DNA of 42,305 bases from Bradyrhizobium jicamae (GCF_001440395.1 NZ_LLXZ01000227.1:30513-72817); one strand, 5' to 3'; shown: positions 23,802 through 32,160, numbered from the stretch's first letter. Translations and numbers: made by a program. The notes: generated by a model not told the origin, from the letters alone.

Positions 23802-24047
23802 CTACCACGACAGGATTCGCAGTTCCGCCCTGGAATGGGCCGGCGCCGGCGGCCGGACCGGCTCAGACTGTTGTTCGGCCGCCCGTTGCAGGCAGTCCCG
23901 CAAGTCGGCGCTGCATTGCTTCATCTGGTTGCGCAGCTCGCGCCGGGCAAAGGTGGTGAGGGCGGGATCGCCGAGCTGCCGCCAGGCGGCGCGCAGCCAT
24001 TGCTGCAGGGCGCGGATATCGGAATCGAGCGTTTCAGGCTGGTTCAT
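23802..24047 (-). CDS. Small helical protein, unknown function
   Basis: 81 residues, MNQPETLDSDIRALQQWLRAAWRQLGDP, with amphipathic helices and KQCSADLRDCLQRAAEQQ near the end. No signal or membrane segment. Composition looks coding and the frame is clean, but there is no strong ribosome site, so this is moderately supported. Confidence 0.5.
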   Translation of the reverse strand: MNQPETLDSDIRALQQWLRAAWRQLGDPALTTFARRELRNQMKQCSADLRDCLQRAAEQQSEPVRPPAPAHSRAELRILSW

Positions 24048-24197
24048 GCCGCCGGAATCTCAAAACGTGATCGCGCCTCAATTAGGTCTGATTCTCCCGC
24101 CGACGCCTACTCCGGAAGCGGGAAAAACAGGCACATCTGGAAGCGCGGGAACGCGCGCCCTAGATGTTCGTTGGGTAGGTGCCTCCTGGAGAGACCT

Positions 24198-24596
24198 ATG
24201 TCCTGCAATCCGGCGCTTGTTCTCTTCGTGGCTGTCGGCCTGATCATTCCCGCCAGCGCATTTGCGCAACTGACGCCGCCGGCCGGCTCGGCCGGCGCCG
24301 GCAATTCGTCGATATCGGGCGTGCCGTTCGGCCCGGCCAACCCTCGCTCGCTCTCCGATCCCAGCGGCATCGGCAATGCCGCGAGCACGCCGCCGCTCAG
24401 GCCCAATCCGCCGCCTCCGTCCATCTCCTCCGGCGCGATCGAATCTCCGAGACAGCGCACACGCCTCGTGACGCCGCCGTATCCAAGCGCCTCGCAGCGG
24501 ATCATCAGCGCGCGTCAGGCCAAGCCGCGCAAGCCGCCGGTCCGGCGGGGGCGGCCGGAGGTGAGTAGTTTCACTGGGATCTGTCGCGGCTGCTAG
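24198..24596 (+). CDS. Exported proline-rich protein
   Basis: 132 residues. A signal peptide (PALVLFVAVGLIIPASAFAQ) precedes a low-complexity region rich in Pro, Ser and Gly (LTPPAGSAGAGNSSISG, PPLRPNPPPPSISSG) and a basic tail (ARQAKPRKPPVRRGRPE). GGAGAG lies 6 nt before ATG 24198. Function unknown. Confidence 0.65.
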   Translation: MSCNPALVLFVAVGLIIPASAFAQLTPPAGSAGAGNSSISGVPFGPANPRSLSDPSGIGNAASTPPLRPNPPPPSISSGAIESPRQRTRLVTPPYPSASQRIISARQAKPRKPPVRRGRPEVSSFTGICRGC

Positions 24597-24799
24597 CGAT
24601 CAAGTTGCCGATCCATCCCGGCCGCAAACGACGTGCGCCTGCCACGGACGGCCTCGGTGGCCGGCCATGGCGGGGAACAATTTTCTCTTTTCGAACTTGT
24701 CCAAAGTTAAGTTCAGCGGTCATGCGTGCTGATTCCTGCATGTGCCGAAGCCAAGTATCGCGTGAGGCAGGTTTGCCCCTAAAGGCAGGGATGGCGGGA

Positions 24800-27133
24800 A
24801 TGAACATCCAGCAACGGACGGCCAAGACTCTCTCGAAGCCAGGCCGGTCCGCCTCGACTGACGTCGCCCGCGCGCCCGCGGGGGAATGGTCGTCCGGGCA
24901 TGAAGAAAGGCTGGGTGTCACCTACGAACATGTGGGTGTGGGCATCATCGAGATCGACCAGGCCGGACGTATCAGGCGCGTCAACCAGAAGGCCTGCGAA
25001 CTGGTAGGACGCGAAGCGGCCGACATGTTCGGCCGCTCTATTTTTGACGAGACCTCGCCTGAGGACGTCGTGCAGGATCTGGCGCAGTTCAGGCGACAGG
25101 TTGCGGGAGAAATCGATCGCTACACCATCGAAAAGCGTTTCGCCCGCAAGGACGGCTCGTATTTGTGGGCGGAGGTCACGTCTACCAGCGTCCGCGATCC
25201 CTCGGGCAATTTCCTTTACGCGGTGCGCGTTCAAAATGACATCGGTCTGCGCAAGGCAGCCGAACAGGCGCTGGCGCGGCGAAGCGAAGAGCAGGCGGCG
25301 CTGTTCCAGTTCTCCGAAAGGCTCCAATACGCCACATCGCTCCCGCAGGTTTACGACGCCGGCCTCGACGCCATCCTCGCCGCGCTTGCCTGCGAGCGCG
25401 CCTCCATCCTGCTGTTCGACGACAGCGACGTGATGCGCTTCGTCGGATGGCGGGGCTTGTCGGACGAGTACCGGCAGGCCGTCGAAGGCCATTCGCCATG
25501 GGGCAGGGATGAAGCCAATCCGCGTCCGGTCTATTTCGAGGATGTTGCAGCTTCCGCTCTTCCGGACACGCTCAAGGAAACGGTAGCGCGAGAAAAGATC
25601 GCAGCCGTTGCCTTCATTCCGATCCTGATCGGCGGCCGGCTCGCCGGAAAATTCATGGCCTATTACGACAGGCCACAGCAGTTCACCGGACCGGAGATCG
25701 ACGTCGCGCTGACGCTCGCGCGGCAACTCGGCTTCGGCATCGCCAGACTGAGGGCGGAACACGCGCGGTGCGCCGCCGAGGAGCGCGCGCAGCAACTCGT
25801 ATCCATCGTGGAATCCTCCGACGATGCGATTATCAGCAAGGATCTCGATGGGATCATCCGGACCTGGAATCCAGGCGCCGAGCGGCTGTTCGGCTATACC
25901 GCCGCCGAGGCTATCGGCCAGCCCGTGACGCTTCTGTTTCCGCCGGGGCGCGAGGACGAGGAGCCCGGCATCCTGGCGCGGATACGGCGCGGCCAGCGCA
26001 TCCACCATTACGAGACCGTCCGCCGGCGCAAAAACGGCCGCCTGCTGGACATTTCGCTGACCGTCTCGCCGGTGCGCGACAGCGCAGGAATGATTGTTGG
26101 CGCATCGAAGATCGCCCGCGACATCACCGGTCGCAAGGAGGCCGAACGCAGGCTCCGGGAGAGCGAACGACGGCTCACCGAATTGCTCGCGGCGATTCCG
26201 GCCGCGATCTACACGACCGACGCGCAGGGAAAGATCACCTATTTCAACCAGGCGGCGGTCGAATTCTCCGGCCGTACCCCCACGCTCGGCAGCGACGAGT
26301 GGTGTGTCACGTGGAAGCTGTTCATGCCGGATGGCACGCCGCTGCCGCACGATGCGTGTCCGATGGCGGTTGCGCTGAAAGAGGGACGCGCTGTGCGCGG
26401 CGCCGAAGCTGTCGCCGAGCGGCCGGACGGCACGCGGGTGCCCTTCATTCCGTTCCCGACGCCGCTGCGGGACTCCTCAGGCAACGTCACCGGCGCCATC
26501 AACATGCTGGTCGACATCAGCGAGCGGCGGCAGGCGGAGACCCAGCAACGGCTGCTGCTCGATGAACTCAACCATCGCACCAAGAACAACATACAGATGC
26601 TGCAGGCGTTGCTGTTCTCCGCGGCAAGGACCGCGCAAAGCGACGAAGCGCGGAAAGTGCTTAACGAAGCCAGTGCGCGGATCGCGGCCATGGCGGCGGC
26701 ACAGCGCGTGCAGTACGGCCGAAGCGATGCCAGCCGCGTCACGGCTGAAGAATTTCTGCCGGCGGTCTGCGAGACCATCCGGCAATTGCTGCCGGCGGAC
26801 GTGCGGATTGAGTGCGGCGCGGCACGCGGTGTGCTTTCCAACGACGTGGCGATGCCGCTCGCGCTGATACTGAACGAGCTGCTGACGAATGCGGTCAAGC
26901 ACGGCATCACGGATCACGCGAGGCAGGGCGTCCGGGTCAGCCTGACCGGCCAGGACGGACGGCTGGCGCTCTGCGTCGAGGATGACGGCGAGGGGTTCGA
27001 CCTGGAAGCCGTCCGCAAAACCTCGTCCGGGATCCAGCTCGTGCTCGGCCTCGCGCGCCAGCTACATGGAACGCTTCACGTCACGAAAAATCCGTCGCGG
27101 GCCTGCCTCGATTTTCCTGCGGCAAAAATTTAG
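24800..27133 (+). CDS. Hybrid sensor histidine kinase, PAS-GAF-PAS-PAS-HisKA_2
   Basis: 777 residues from ATG 24800, chosen for AGGGA 8 nt upstream; the frame is open to 24605. Order: PAS/PAC (about 36-155), GAF (165-320), PAS (332-450), PAS (455-578), then the HisKA_2 phosphoacceptor ELNHRTKNNIQMLQALL with His592, N box LNELLTNAVKHG, G1 DDGEGF and a degenerate G2. No membrane segment, so it senses a cytoplasmic signal, perhaps through haem, flavin or light in PAS or GAF. It abuts a receiver protein. HisKA_2 kinases of this type often act in alphaproteobacterial stress or light responses. Confidence 0.92.
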   Translation: MNIQQRTAKTLSKPGRSASTDVARAPAGEWSSGHEERLGVTYEHVGVGIIEIDQAGRIRRVNQKACELVGREAADMFGRSIFDETSPEDVVQDLAQFRRQVAGEIDRYTIEKRFARKDGSYLWAEVTSTSVRDPSGNFLYAVRVQNDIGLRKAAEQALARRSEEQAALFQFSERLQYATSLPQVYDAGLDAILAALACERASILLFDDSDVMRFVGWRGLSDEYRQAVEGHSPWGRDEANPRPVYFEDVAASALPDTLKETVAREKIAAVAFIPILIGGRLAGKFMAYYDRPQQFTGPEIDVALTLARQLGFGIARLRAEHARCAAEERAQQLVSIVESSDDAIISKDLDGIIRTWNPGAERLFGYTAAEAIGQPVTLLFPPGREDEEPGILARIRRGQRIHHYETVRRRKNGRLLDISLTVSPVRDSAGMIVGASKIARDITGRKEAERRLRESERRLTELLAAIPAAIYTTDAQGKITYFNQAAVEFSGRTPTLGSDEWCVTWKLFMPDGTPLPHDACPMAVALKEGRAVRGAEAVAERPDGTRVPFIPFPTPLRDSSGNVTGAINMLVDISERRQAETQQRLLLDELNHRTKNNIQMLQALLFSAARTAQSDEARKVLNEASARIAAMAAAQRVQYGRSDASRVTAEEFLPAVCETIRQLLPADVRIECGAARGVLSNDVAMPLALILNELLTNAVKHGITDHARQGVRVSLTGQDGRLALCVEDDGEGFDLEAVRKTSSGIQLVLGLARQLHGTLHVTKNPSRACLDFPAAKI

Positions 27134-27144
27134 TGCGGTCACCA

Positions 27145-27621
27145 ATGACGCATCCGCACAGCGCAGCGCATTTTGCGCCATCGTCCGAGCCGGACCGGAA
27201 CGCGCCGCCGGCCGAGGAGACGCGGCGGATGGAAGCCGGGCAAGGCCCCCCGCGCGTTCTCGTCGTCGAAGATGATTTTCTGATCGCGATGCAGACCGAA
27301 GTCGCGCTCACCACGGCCGGCTTTCAAGTGGTGGGTCCGGCCACGACGGCGGAGGAAGCCGTCGCGCTGGCCGGTGAGGCGCAGCCTTCGCTTGCCGTGA
27401 TGGACATTCGCCTCGCCAGCAGTCGTGACGGCATCGATGCCGCGCGCCAATTGTATCAGGACTTCGCCATTCGCTGCATCTTTGCGACCGCACATGACGA
27501 TGTGCACACGCGCGGGCGCGCCGAGCCCTATGCGCCGCTCGGATGGCTGCCGAAGCCGTACACCATGGCTTCACTCGTCGCGGTGGTCGCCGAAGCTCTT
27601 GCGCAGCTGCGCCGGCCGTAG
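27145..27621 (+). CDS. Single-domain response regulator
   Basis: 158 residues from ATG 27145; a GTG at 27133 overlapping the kinase stop (TAGTG) is an equally possible start. After a disordered N-terminus of about 35 residues comes a receiver domain: VLVVEDDFLIA, phosphoacceptor Asp87 in VMDIRL, and Lys137 in WLPKPY. No output domain. It is the natural partner of the adjacent kinase and may act as a phosphate shuttle or sink. Confidence 0.9.
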   Translation: MTHPHSAAHFAPSSEPDRNAPPAEETRRMEAGQGPPRVLVVEDDFLIAMQTEVALTTAGFQVVGPATTAEEAVALAGEAQPSLAVMDIRLASSRDGIDAARQLYQDFAIRCIFATAHDDVHTRGRAEPYAPLGWLPKPYTMASLVAVVAEALAQLRRP

Positions 27622-27650
27622 AGCTGCCGGCGTCAGCCGGTCAGGAAAGT

Positions 27651-28049
27651 TCAGTATCGGTAATAGCGGCGGGGACGGTCATAATATCCGTCATCGTCGT
27701 AATACTGCTGGCGGCCTGACTGAAACTGCGGCGGGACCGTTCCGGTCGGATAGCATCGACCGTCGCGGCTATCCCGATCCGTGCCATGGCCGCATGGAAC
27801 GGAGTAGCGGCCGCCGCCGTAGCCGCCGCCATAGTAACGATATTGCCGTGCGGCCTGGTCCTGCGGCGGCAGATAACCGTTCGGATAGCACATGCCGTCG
27901 CGCGCGCTCAGATCCCAGCCATGGCCGCATGGCGGCGGACGAACGGGTACACCGTATTGCACCGTTTGAGGCATGACAGGGGTTGCCACGCTTTCAGGCG
28001 CCACGCTCAACTGAGCGGCCAGTGCAGCGGCGGCAATGCTGACAATCAT
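27651..28049 (-). CDS. Exported CGHG...CYPxG repeat protein, family member 1
   Basis: 132 residues. The short signal (VSIAAAALAAQLSVAPESVA) precedes two copies of a motif: PPCGHGWDLSARDGMCYPNG followed by YLPPQDQAAR, and PCGHGTDRDSRDGRCYPTG followed by TVPPQFQSGR. Each copy has one cysteine pair. The tail is Tyr/Arg/Asp-rich (DDDGYYDRPRRYYRY). Paralogues lie at 28264-28641 and 34029-34301. Function unknown; the start lacks a ribosome site. Confidence 0.75.
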   Translation of the reverse strand: MIVSIAAAALAAQLSVAPESVATPVMPQTVQYGVPVRPPPCGHGWDLSARDGMCYPNGYLPPQDQAARQYRYYGGGYGGGRYSVPCGHGTDRDSRDGRCYPTGTVPPQFQSGRQQYYDDDGYYDRPRRYYRY

Positions 28050-28263
28050 GGGGTCGGTCTTCGATCAATCCAATGGCGGCTGGCGTTCCTACGATACGCT
28101 GACCGGTTGCCGATCGCGATCAAGGGCGCTGTGCCGCCATGCAAATATATCAAAACACGCTCTGAATATCCGATGAACGCATTTCAGATATTGGAAGTCA
28201 AATCCGCAACGTCACCAACGGCTGGTCGCGGTTCGGCGAATCGAGGCGGCTTGGTTCGCCGCG

Positions 28264-28641
28264 CTAGCGCATCTCGTAATAGCCGTTTCGTCGAGTGTGA
28301 TAACCTTTGCGGCCTGCCTGATACTGCCGTGGCACCGTGCCGGTCCGATAGCAGAGCCCGTCGCGAATATCGCGGTCTGCGCGATGGCCGCACGGGATCG
28401 GCCGCCGGCCGCCGCCGTACTCCAGCGGATAATACCGACCCGACTGATATCGCGGCGGCACCATTCCGTTCGGGTAGCACTTGCCGTCGCGCTCATCGAG
28501 ATCGTAGCCGTCGCCGCATGGCGGCGGACGGCCGTTACGCCGGTAACGGATTTCCTGGGCTAACGGGGCGCTTTCGTATTGCGGGTGCGCAGGTGCGCCC
28601 AATTGGAGCGCGAGGGCTATGCCGGCAATGCTTGCGAACAT
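28264..28641 (-). CDS. Exported CGHG...CYPxG repeat protein, family member 2
   Basis: 125 residues from ATG 28641 (GGAGGG 9 nt upstream). Signal FASIAGIALALQLGAPA. Two motif copies: PPCGDGYDLDERDGKCYPNG plus MVPPRYQSGR, and PCGHRADRDIRDGLCYRTG plus TVPRQYQAGR; the second has lost consensus residues. The tail is basic and tyrosine-containing. It is probably a tandem duplicate of the gene at 27651. Confidence 0.75.
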   Translation of the reverse strand: MFASIAGIALALQLGAPAHPQYESAPLAQEIRYRRNGRPPPCGDGYDLDERDGKCYPNGMVPPRYQSGRYYPLEYGGGRRPIPCGHRADRDIRDGLCYRTGTVPRQYQAGRKGYHTRRNGYYEMR

Positions 28642-28804
28642 CTTTCATTTCCCTCCGATGAACACCGGCTCCCCGGCAGCCGATCTTACGGCTACGGCGG
28701 ATTGTACGATTCCATATCGATGTTGTGTGAGCTGTCGGAAAGACGGCGACGAAAATTGGACGTTATGCAAGGCGACGTCCTGCGGCAGGGGAGCCTGGGA
28801 TGAA

Positions 28805-28836
28805 AAGACAAGGCCGCCCGGAGGCGGCCTTGTCTT
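28805..28836. terminator. Perfect 14-bp hairpin with 4-nt loop
   Basis: AAGACAAGGCCGCC, loop CGGA, GGCGGCCTTGTCTT. No gene ends close to it: the stretch 28642-28945 holds only this hairpin and the upstream region of the small gene at 28946. It could end a small RNA or be a leader structure. Confidence 0.55.
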
Positions 28837-28945
28837 GCGATTGCCTTTCGGTGAGGTAGCCGCAGCAATACTTGGTTTAATCGTAGCGCCCACGGAACTT
28901 TCCGTTTTTTCCCGATTTAAATCGCGGGAGCATGGAGGGATCAGG

Positions 28946-29161
28946 ATGGCCAAGCGCTGGAGTGCCGAGGATATTAGAGATCTCAGGGCCCTTGCTCAGG
29001 AATATTCAGCCCAGGCAATTGCGGAAAAGATGGATCGGAGCGTGGGCGGGGGGGCCTTCAAGGCCCATCAGCTGGGATTATATCTAAAGCCACGCTCGCG
29101 TCTCGCCGATATCGACGGACCCTCATTGGACAGGGATCACCGCGAGGCAGCGGACGCCTGA
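28946..29161 (+). CDS. Small helix-turn-helix (Myb/SANT- or GcrA-like) protein
   Basis: 71 residues, MAKRWSAEDIRDLRALAQEYSAQAIAEKM followed by DRSVGGGAFKAHQLGLYLK. The tryptophan-helix-helix-helix layout resembles the short DNA-binding unit of GcrA and SANT/Myb-like bacterial proteins. GGAGGGATCAGG precedes ATG 28946. DNA binding is inferred only from the layout. A tract of three glycines in the recognition helix region (SVGGGAF) is odd and might weaken it. Confidence 0.65.
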   Translation: MAKRWSAEDIRDLRALAQEYSAQAIAEKMDRSVGGGAFKAHQLGLYLKPRSRLADIDGPSLDRDHREAADA

Positions 29162-29222
29162 TCCGGTGTCACTGCGGCGCTTACGGCGAGGTTTCGCCTG
29201 TACGTCGCGCTACGCTGGCGCG

Positions 29223-29309
29223 CTAGTCGGTGTGGTAAGCATCCAGTGCGTGGGCAGCGAAGATTCCGATGCTGACCAACGCGAGGATTCCTGCTGAGAG
29301 TTCGATCAT
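29223..29309 (-). CDS. 28-residue membrane protein
   Basis: MIELSAGILALVSIGIFAAH followed by ALDAYHTD: one membrane helix. ATG 29309 overlaps the stop of the upstream mini-gene (ATGA) and has GGGAGG 7 nt upstream, so translation is well supported. Function unknown; such proteins often modulate membrane complexes. Confidence 0.7.
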   Translation of the reverse strand: MIELSAGILALVSIGIFAAHALDAYHTD

Positions 29310-29389
29310 TGCTTGACCTCCCGCTTGCCCATTGCCGCGAGGAATCTGCCGCGTGATTGGTTCCAGATCAGATTGAAGAAAAATTGCAT
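29306..29389 (-). CDS. 27-residue protein, first gene of a mini-operon
   Basis: MQFFFNLIWNQSRGRFLAAM followed by GKREVKQ. AGGGA is about 9 nt before ATG 29389. The stop TGA overlaps the ATG of the next mini-gene by the 4-base ATGA, a coupling arrangement that supports both. The N-terminus is hydrophobic and aromatic, the rest basic. Confidence 0.6.
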   Translation of the reverse strand: MQFFFNLIWNQSRGRFLAAMGKREVKQ

Positions 29390-29477
29390 GCCCGCGTCCC
29401 TGTTTCATTAACAACGAGGAACACAGCCGTTTGTTTCAGGCCGCGGTCGAGCGATCTCGGACGCTGCGGTTGGCGAG

Positions 29478-29660
29478 CTAGCGGAGCTGAATGGAGAAGG
29501 GGAGGACGTTCGGCCAGCGCTTCTTCAGCCCGGCGGCGACCTGGAAGGCCAGGCGATTTTCGGATCGCGTCGATGGCCCATATTTGGCACGAGCGCGACG
29601 GTCGGCCGCCTTCTGCCGTCCGCGCTGGCGCCTGACATATCGTTTGGACCGCGTATGCAT
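29478..29660 (-). CDS. Possible small basic protein
   Basis: 60 residues, very basic N-terminal half (MHTRSKRYVRRQRGRQKAAD) and a helix-like second half (SENRLAFQVAAGLKKRWPN). GGAG is 9 nt before ATG 29660. No family is recognised and overlapping frames are also open, so this is a weak call. Apart from it, 29390-29824 has nothing I can support. Confidence 0.35.
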   Translation of the reverse strand: MHTRSKRYVRRQRGRQKAADRRARAKYGPSTRSENRLAFQVAAGLKKRWPNVLPFSIQLR

Positions 29661-29824
29661 CTAGCATCGCTCCAACGTGTTGTGACCGGCCATGATCCCT
29701 TCACCCGAATGTGAGGCCGGGCAACCAGCGCACCGGCCTCAGAGTGCAGCGCACAAATTGTTTCGCTTTTGCCGAGCGCGAATCTGGGCAAAGCTTGGGC
29801 AACGACATGTCATTGGGGATGAGC

Positions 29825-29917
29825 ATGGACGTTGTGGAGCTCGTGATTTACGGCTTGCTGGCTTTGTGGGGGCCGCCTTTGTTGTTCGCGGCGTACCTGT
29901 TGCGGCCGATCAAATGA
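29825..29917 (+). CDS. 30-residue membrane protein
   Basis: MDVVELVIYGLLALWGPPLL followed by FAAYLLRPIK: one membrane helix with a positively charged end, so probably N-out or periplasm-facing start. ATG 29807 would add six residues. Its end overlaps the end of the convergent mini-gene at 29910-30011 by 8 bp. Confidence 0.6.
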   Translation: MDVVELVIYGLLALWGPPLLFAAYLLRPIK

Positions 29918-30011
29918 ACTGCCTCACGATCCAGACGATGAGAAAAAGCCAGCCAATCATCGCGATCACGACGGCGACGACGTAATTCACTTTCAGCCAT
30001 TGGTGGCGCAC
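29910..30011 (-). CDS. 33-residue membrane protein
   Basis: GTG start at 30011 with AAGGA 7 nt upstream gives MRHQWLKVNYVVAVVIAMIG followed by WLFLIVWIVRQFI: a basic N-terminus and one long membrane helix. It is tail-to-tail with the mini-gene at 29825. Too short for usual gene callers. Family known to me only as Bradyrhizobium small membrane proteins. Confidence 0.55.
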   Translation of the reverse strand: MRHQWLKVNYVVAVVIAMIGWLFLIVWIVRQFI

Positions 30012-30352
30012 CGATCATCCTTAAGACAAAGCCGCCAGGCAGAGTATGATCGCCCGACGGCTTTGCTGTGTGGGCCCGGACGACTTGGGAAATTGTCCGG
30101 TGGCTGACCACTAGGCAGACTCTTGAAGCGCGGCAACCGAACTCGCAATTTAACCTAACCAGTCAACCTTACCGATCGCGACGCCATCAGTCCTGGAGCT
30201 GCGGCCTCGGCGACGCAGGGGGTTGTTGCTTGGGTCTGTTTACGCCGGGTATCGCTTTAATAATCGATTTCTTCTGTTCACTTTTGGGCAGACGTTACCG
30301 CTTTTTCCCAATTTAATGACGGCTTTCGAGGTCAAGTTGTATTTGCCTATCG

Positions 30353-30383
30353 CCCGGCGGTCGTAAATGGCCGCCGGGTTTTT
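30353..30383 (+). terminator. Orphan intrinsic terminator
   Basis: CCCGGCGG (30353-30360), 10-nt loop, CCGCCGGG (30371-30378), then five T. No plus-strand gene precedes it closely, so it may end a small RNA starting in the AT-rich stretch 30240-30320. Confidence 0.65.
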
Positions 30384-30687
30384 GGCTCCTGCCGCATCAG
30401 TTGCGCATTAAATCAGGCAACTGCGCCTCCAAGCTTGAAAGAACGGGATTTGCGCGCGATGAGTTCGACACCGCGGTGCGCCTGCTGCGACCAATTTCGC
30501 AGACTAGTATGACGCCGATCCGGGCCAACATCGTCGGCCGCTTTTCTCTGCGACGAGGACTAGCGCCTCCATGGCGGCCCGTCATTCCGGCGCGGCGTGC
30601 TCGGCGTTCGGCAACTTCGTGATGCAGCTGGGCCACGCGGTGTAACGCCCGCCTGGCCGTTTGTTTTCGGCAAGTCTCAAAAAGATA

Positions 30688-30722
30688 CGCCGCCGGGCTC
30701 GAAATGCATTGTCCCGGCGGCG
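30688..30722 (-). terminator. Intrinsic-type terminator, leftward
   Basis: CGCCGCCGGG (30688-30697) pairs with CCCGGCGGCG (30713-30722) with a 15-nt loop; leftward it is followed by TATCTTTTT. No clear leftward gene precedes it. Confidence 0.55.
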
Positions 30723-30777
30723 CCATGTCTCAGACTGGCTCTGAAATCTCAGTCGCAGGGCAAGTAGCAATGCCCAT

Positions 30778-30917
30778 GCCAAATGGGGGCGGGGCCGCCC
30801 CGAGGGCGAGGCGGCCCCTAATCGCGCAGTACACAGGCGGGGGCAACTCTTGCCATCTGCGCGACCTATGGCCACGCTAAACCTGTTTCTGCCGGCCGCA
30901 ACGAAACTCCCGCGTTA
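30778..30917. repeat. Dispersed repeat, copy A
   Basis: Similar over about 140 bp to 37106-37254: both have a GC hairpin, then GAGGCGGCCCC, TAATCGCGCAGTAC, CTGCGCGACCT, and a CCGGC-GCAACG tail. Same orientation. No coding capacity is evident. It may be a non-coding element or a decayed gene. Confidence 0.65.
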
Positions 30918-30964
30918 AGCTTGATGTTCGCCGCGGAGGTTAATTCTGGAACCGCAAATAGAAT

Positions 30965-30982
30965 GACCGTCCGAAGGCGGTC
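30965..30982. terminator. Hairpin after the PEP-CTERM remnant
   Basis: GACCGTC-CGAA-GGCGGTC: 7-bp arms with one mismatch around a tetraloop (TTCG on the minus strand). It lies 18 bp beyond the remnant's stop, as a terminator would. Confidence 0.45.
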
Positions 30983-30999
30983 GCTGGATTCTGATTGGA

Positions 31000-31095
31000 T
31001 CAGGCTACCGTAAGCGCAGATGCGGGTTTGCGACAACGGTAGGCCATGAAGCCCACACCAGCGAAACCGAGGATCATCATTGCCCAAGGCTCAGG
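31000..31095 (-). pseudogene. PEP-CTERM sorting signal remnant
   Basis: The minus strand reads PEPWAMMILGFAGVGFMAYR followed by CRKPASALTVA and a stop: a PEP motif, a membrane helix and an Arg-rich end, the exosortase-recognised C-terminus. Upstream the frame is stopped by TGA five codons earlier, while the neighbouring frame contains VPEP, so a frameshift or partial duplication (CCTGAGCCTTAGACCCTGAG) has cut the gene. No exosortase gene is in the window. Confidence 0.65.
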
Positions 31096-31278
31096 GTCTA
31101 AGGCTCAGGAACGGTACCCCGAAAGATCCTGTCGGACGCCCTAAAGCGCAAGCGCAAGATCGGCGCCATCTGTTATCAAGGGATGTGCCGAACTCAGTTT
31201 TGTTTCTCGGCACGGACGCATATCCCTTACTTACGGCCCCAGTCTGCCCCCCTTTCCAATCCCCGCTGGGGCCGTATT

Positions 31279-31511
31279 TTAACTCGTAGCGCGCCGATCC
31301 GCTGCTCCGTCTGGCCTGACGTCGGCGCCGCGCTTGCCACAGATATTGCAGACGAACTGCGGCTCGACGTCGAACAGCCTTGCCTGATCGGGCCAGCGGT
31401 CGGCGGCGAGGGTGGTTGAGTGCTACAGCGATAGTCGCCGCAGAAGACGACGATACCGAGCACGCCGGATTCGCGCATTTCTCCGAAGGTGATTTTCCGG
31501 GAGCGCTCCAT
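31279..31511 (-). pseudogene. Frameshifted two-CxxC-type small protein gene
   Basis: From ATG 31511 the protein starts MERSRKITFGEMRESGVLGI and VVFCGDYRCS; shifting frame by one base near 31421-31424 continues TTLAADRWPDQARLFDVEPQ, FVCNICGKRGADVRP and stops at 31279. The whole reads as a 77-residue zinc-ribbon-like protein with C..C and CxxC. The lost base (TGTAGC-ACTC, expected CCAC) is either a real mutation or a sequencing error. Confidence 0.7.
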
Positions 31512-31575
31512 CGCGCCCAATTTTGCCAAGAATCAGACCCAGCCTGAATGCGCCATTTAAGGGGAGTGACCCGGG

Positions 31576-31626
31576 GTGGCGGAGGCCCGGCGCGTGTCGT
31601 CCGGAAGCGTCGTGCGTCGGGCCACC
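31576..31626. repeat. Dispersed palindrome, copy A
   Basis: GTGGCGGAGGCCCGGCGCG, then GTCGTCCGGAAGCGTCGT, then GCGTCGGGCCACC: same plan as 38668-38720, with outer arms that can pair. The stretch 31512-31902 has no gene I can support. Confidence 0.6.
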
Positions 31627-31902
31627 TTTGCACTGCCGGAGGCTTCCCCCGAGTTCTGGCGGGTGAGTCTTGGCGTCTATCCGGGCGCCCATGCGTCAGG
31701 TATCGAGCGGGAAAGAACCGCAAAGCCAGCCTTGCCGCGATGTAAAGGCCCGCAGCGATCCCAAGACTGACAATATCCATCCGGTAATCGTCGCTGCTCC
31801 CACCCGCAGCTTCAACCATCCATTAGTTCATTGTTAACCATCCGTGGACCCAAATCGGTTGGGTATCGCATGACGATTCGCGACAGCGGTGGAGACTGAG
31901 CG

Positions 31903-32160
31903 ATGTACCCAACAGACGGTCTGAAAATCGGAAAGCTGTACCGGCTCGGCTTTCCCGGCACCGCAGCCCGAGTGATCGATCCGCCGGCCGGCGTCGAGCG
32001 ATCCAGCGAATATTGCTACCTCGTCGAAAGCCTGATCTTGAGAAGCCGCTGGTGGGTCAACAGGCGAGGGGAGCCGGACAACATTCACTCACCTCGTTTG
32101 ATCGTACCTGCCGCTCAGGAAGCGCCAGACACCTCGTGGAAGACGATAGAGCAGCACTAG
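31903..32160 (+). CDS. Small protein, unknown function
   Basis: 85 residues, MYPTDGLKIGKLYRLGFPGT, with YCYLVESLILRSRWWVNRRGE in the middle. GGAG is 8 nt before ATG 31903. No signal or clear membrane segment. No family recognised; coding composition is fair. Confidence 0.5.
   Translation: MYPTDGLKIGKLYRLGFPGTAARVIDPPAGVERSSEYCYLVESLILRSRWWVNRRGEPDNIHSPRLIVPAAQEAPDTSWKTIEQH

Larger units (their letters stand above)
30012..30964. other. Gene-poor stretch with terminators and a repeat
   Basis: No ORF here convinces me. The stretch holds two intrinsic-type terminators (30353-30383 and 30688-30722) and one copy of a dispersed repeat (30778-30917). On the minus strand near 30520 the words RPTMLARIGV recall NGPAMFARIGM of the protein at 35309-35722, a possible trace of a decayed homologue. 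Confidence 0.5.

Noticed and set aside
30397..30726. 109-codon minus-strand ORF
   Set aside because: Only about ten residues recall a known local protein; the rest is random-looking and crosses a terminator hairpin.
31091..31819. 242-codon minus-strand ORF
   Set aside because: It overlaps a frameshifted zinc-ribbon gene in another frame that has a clear motif; most of this frame is Arg/Pro-rich noise. A short MDIVSLGIAAGLYIAARL helix at its start may be real but is unsupported.
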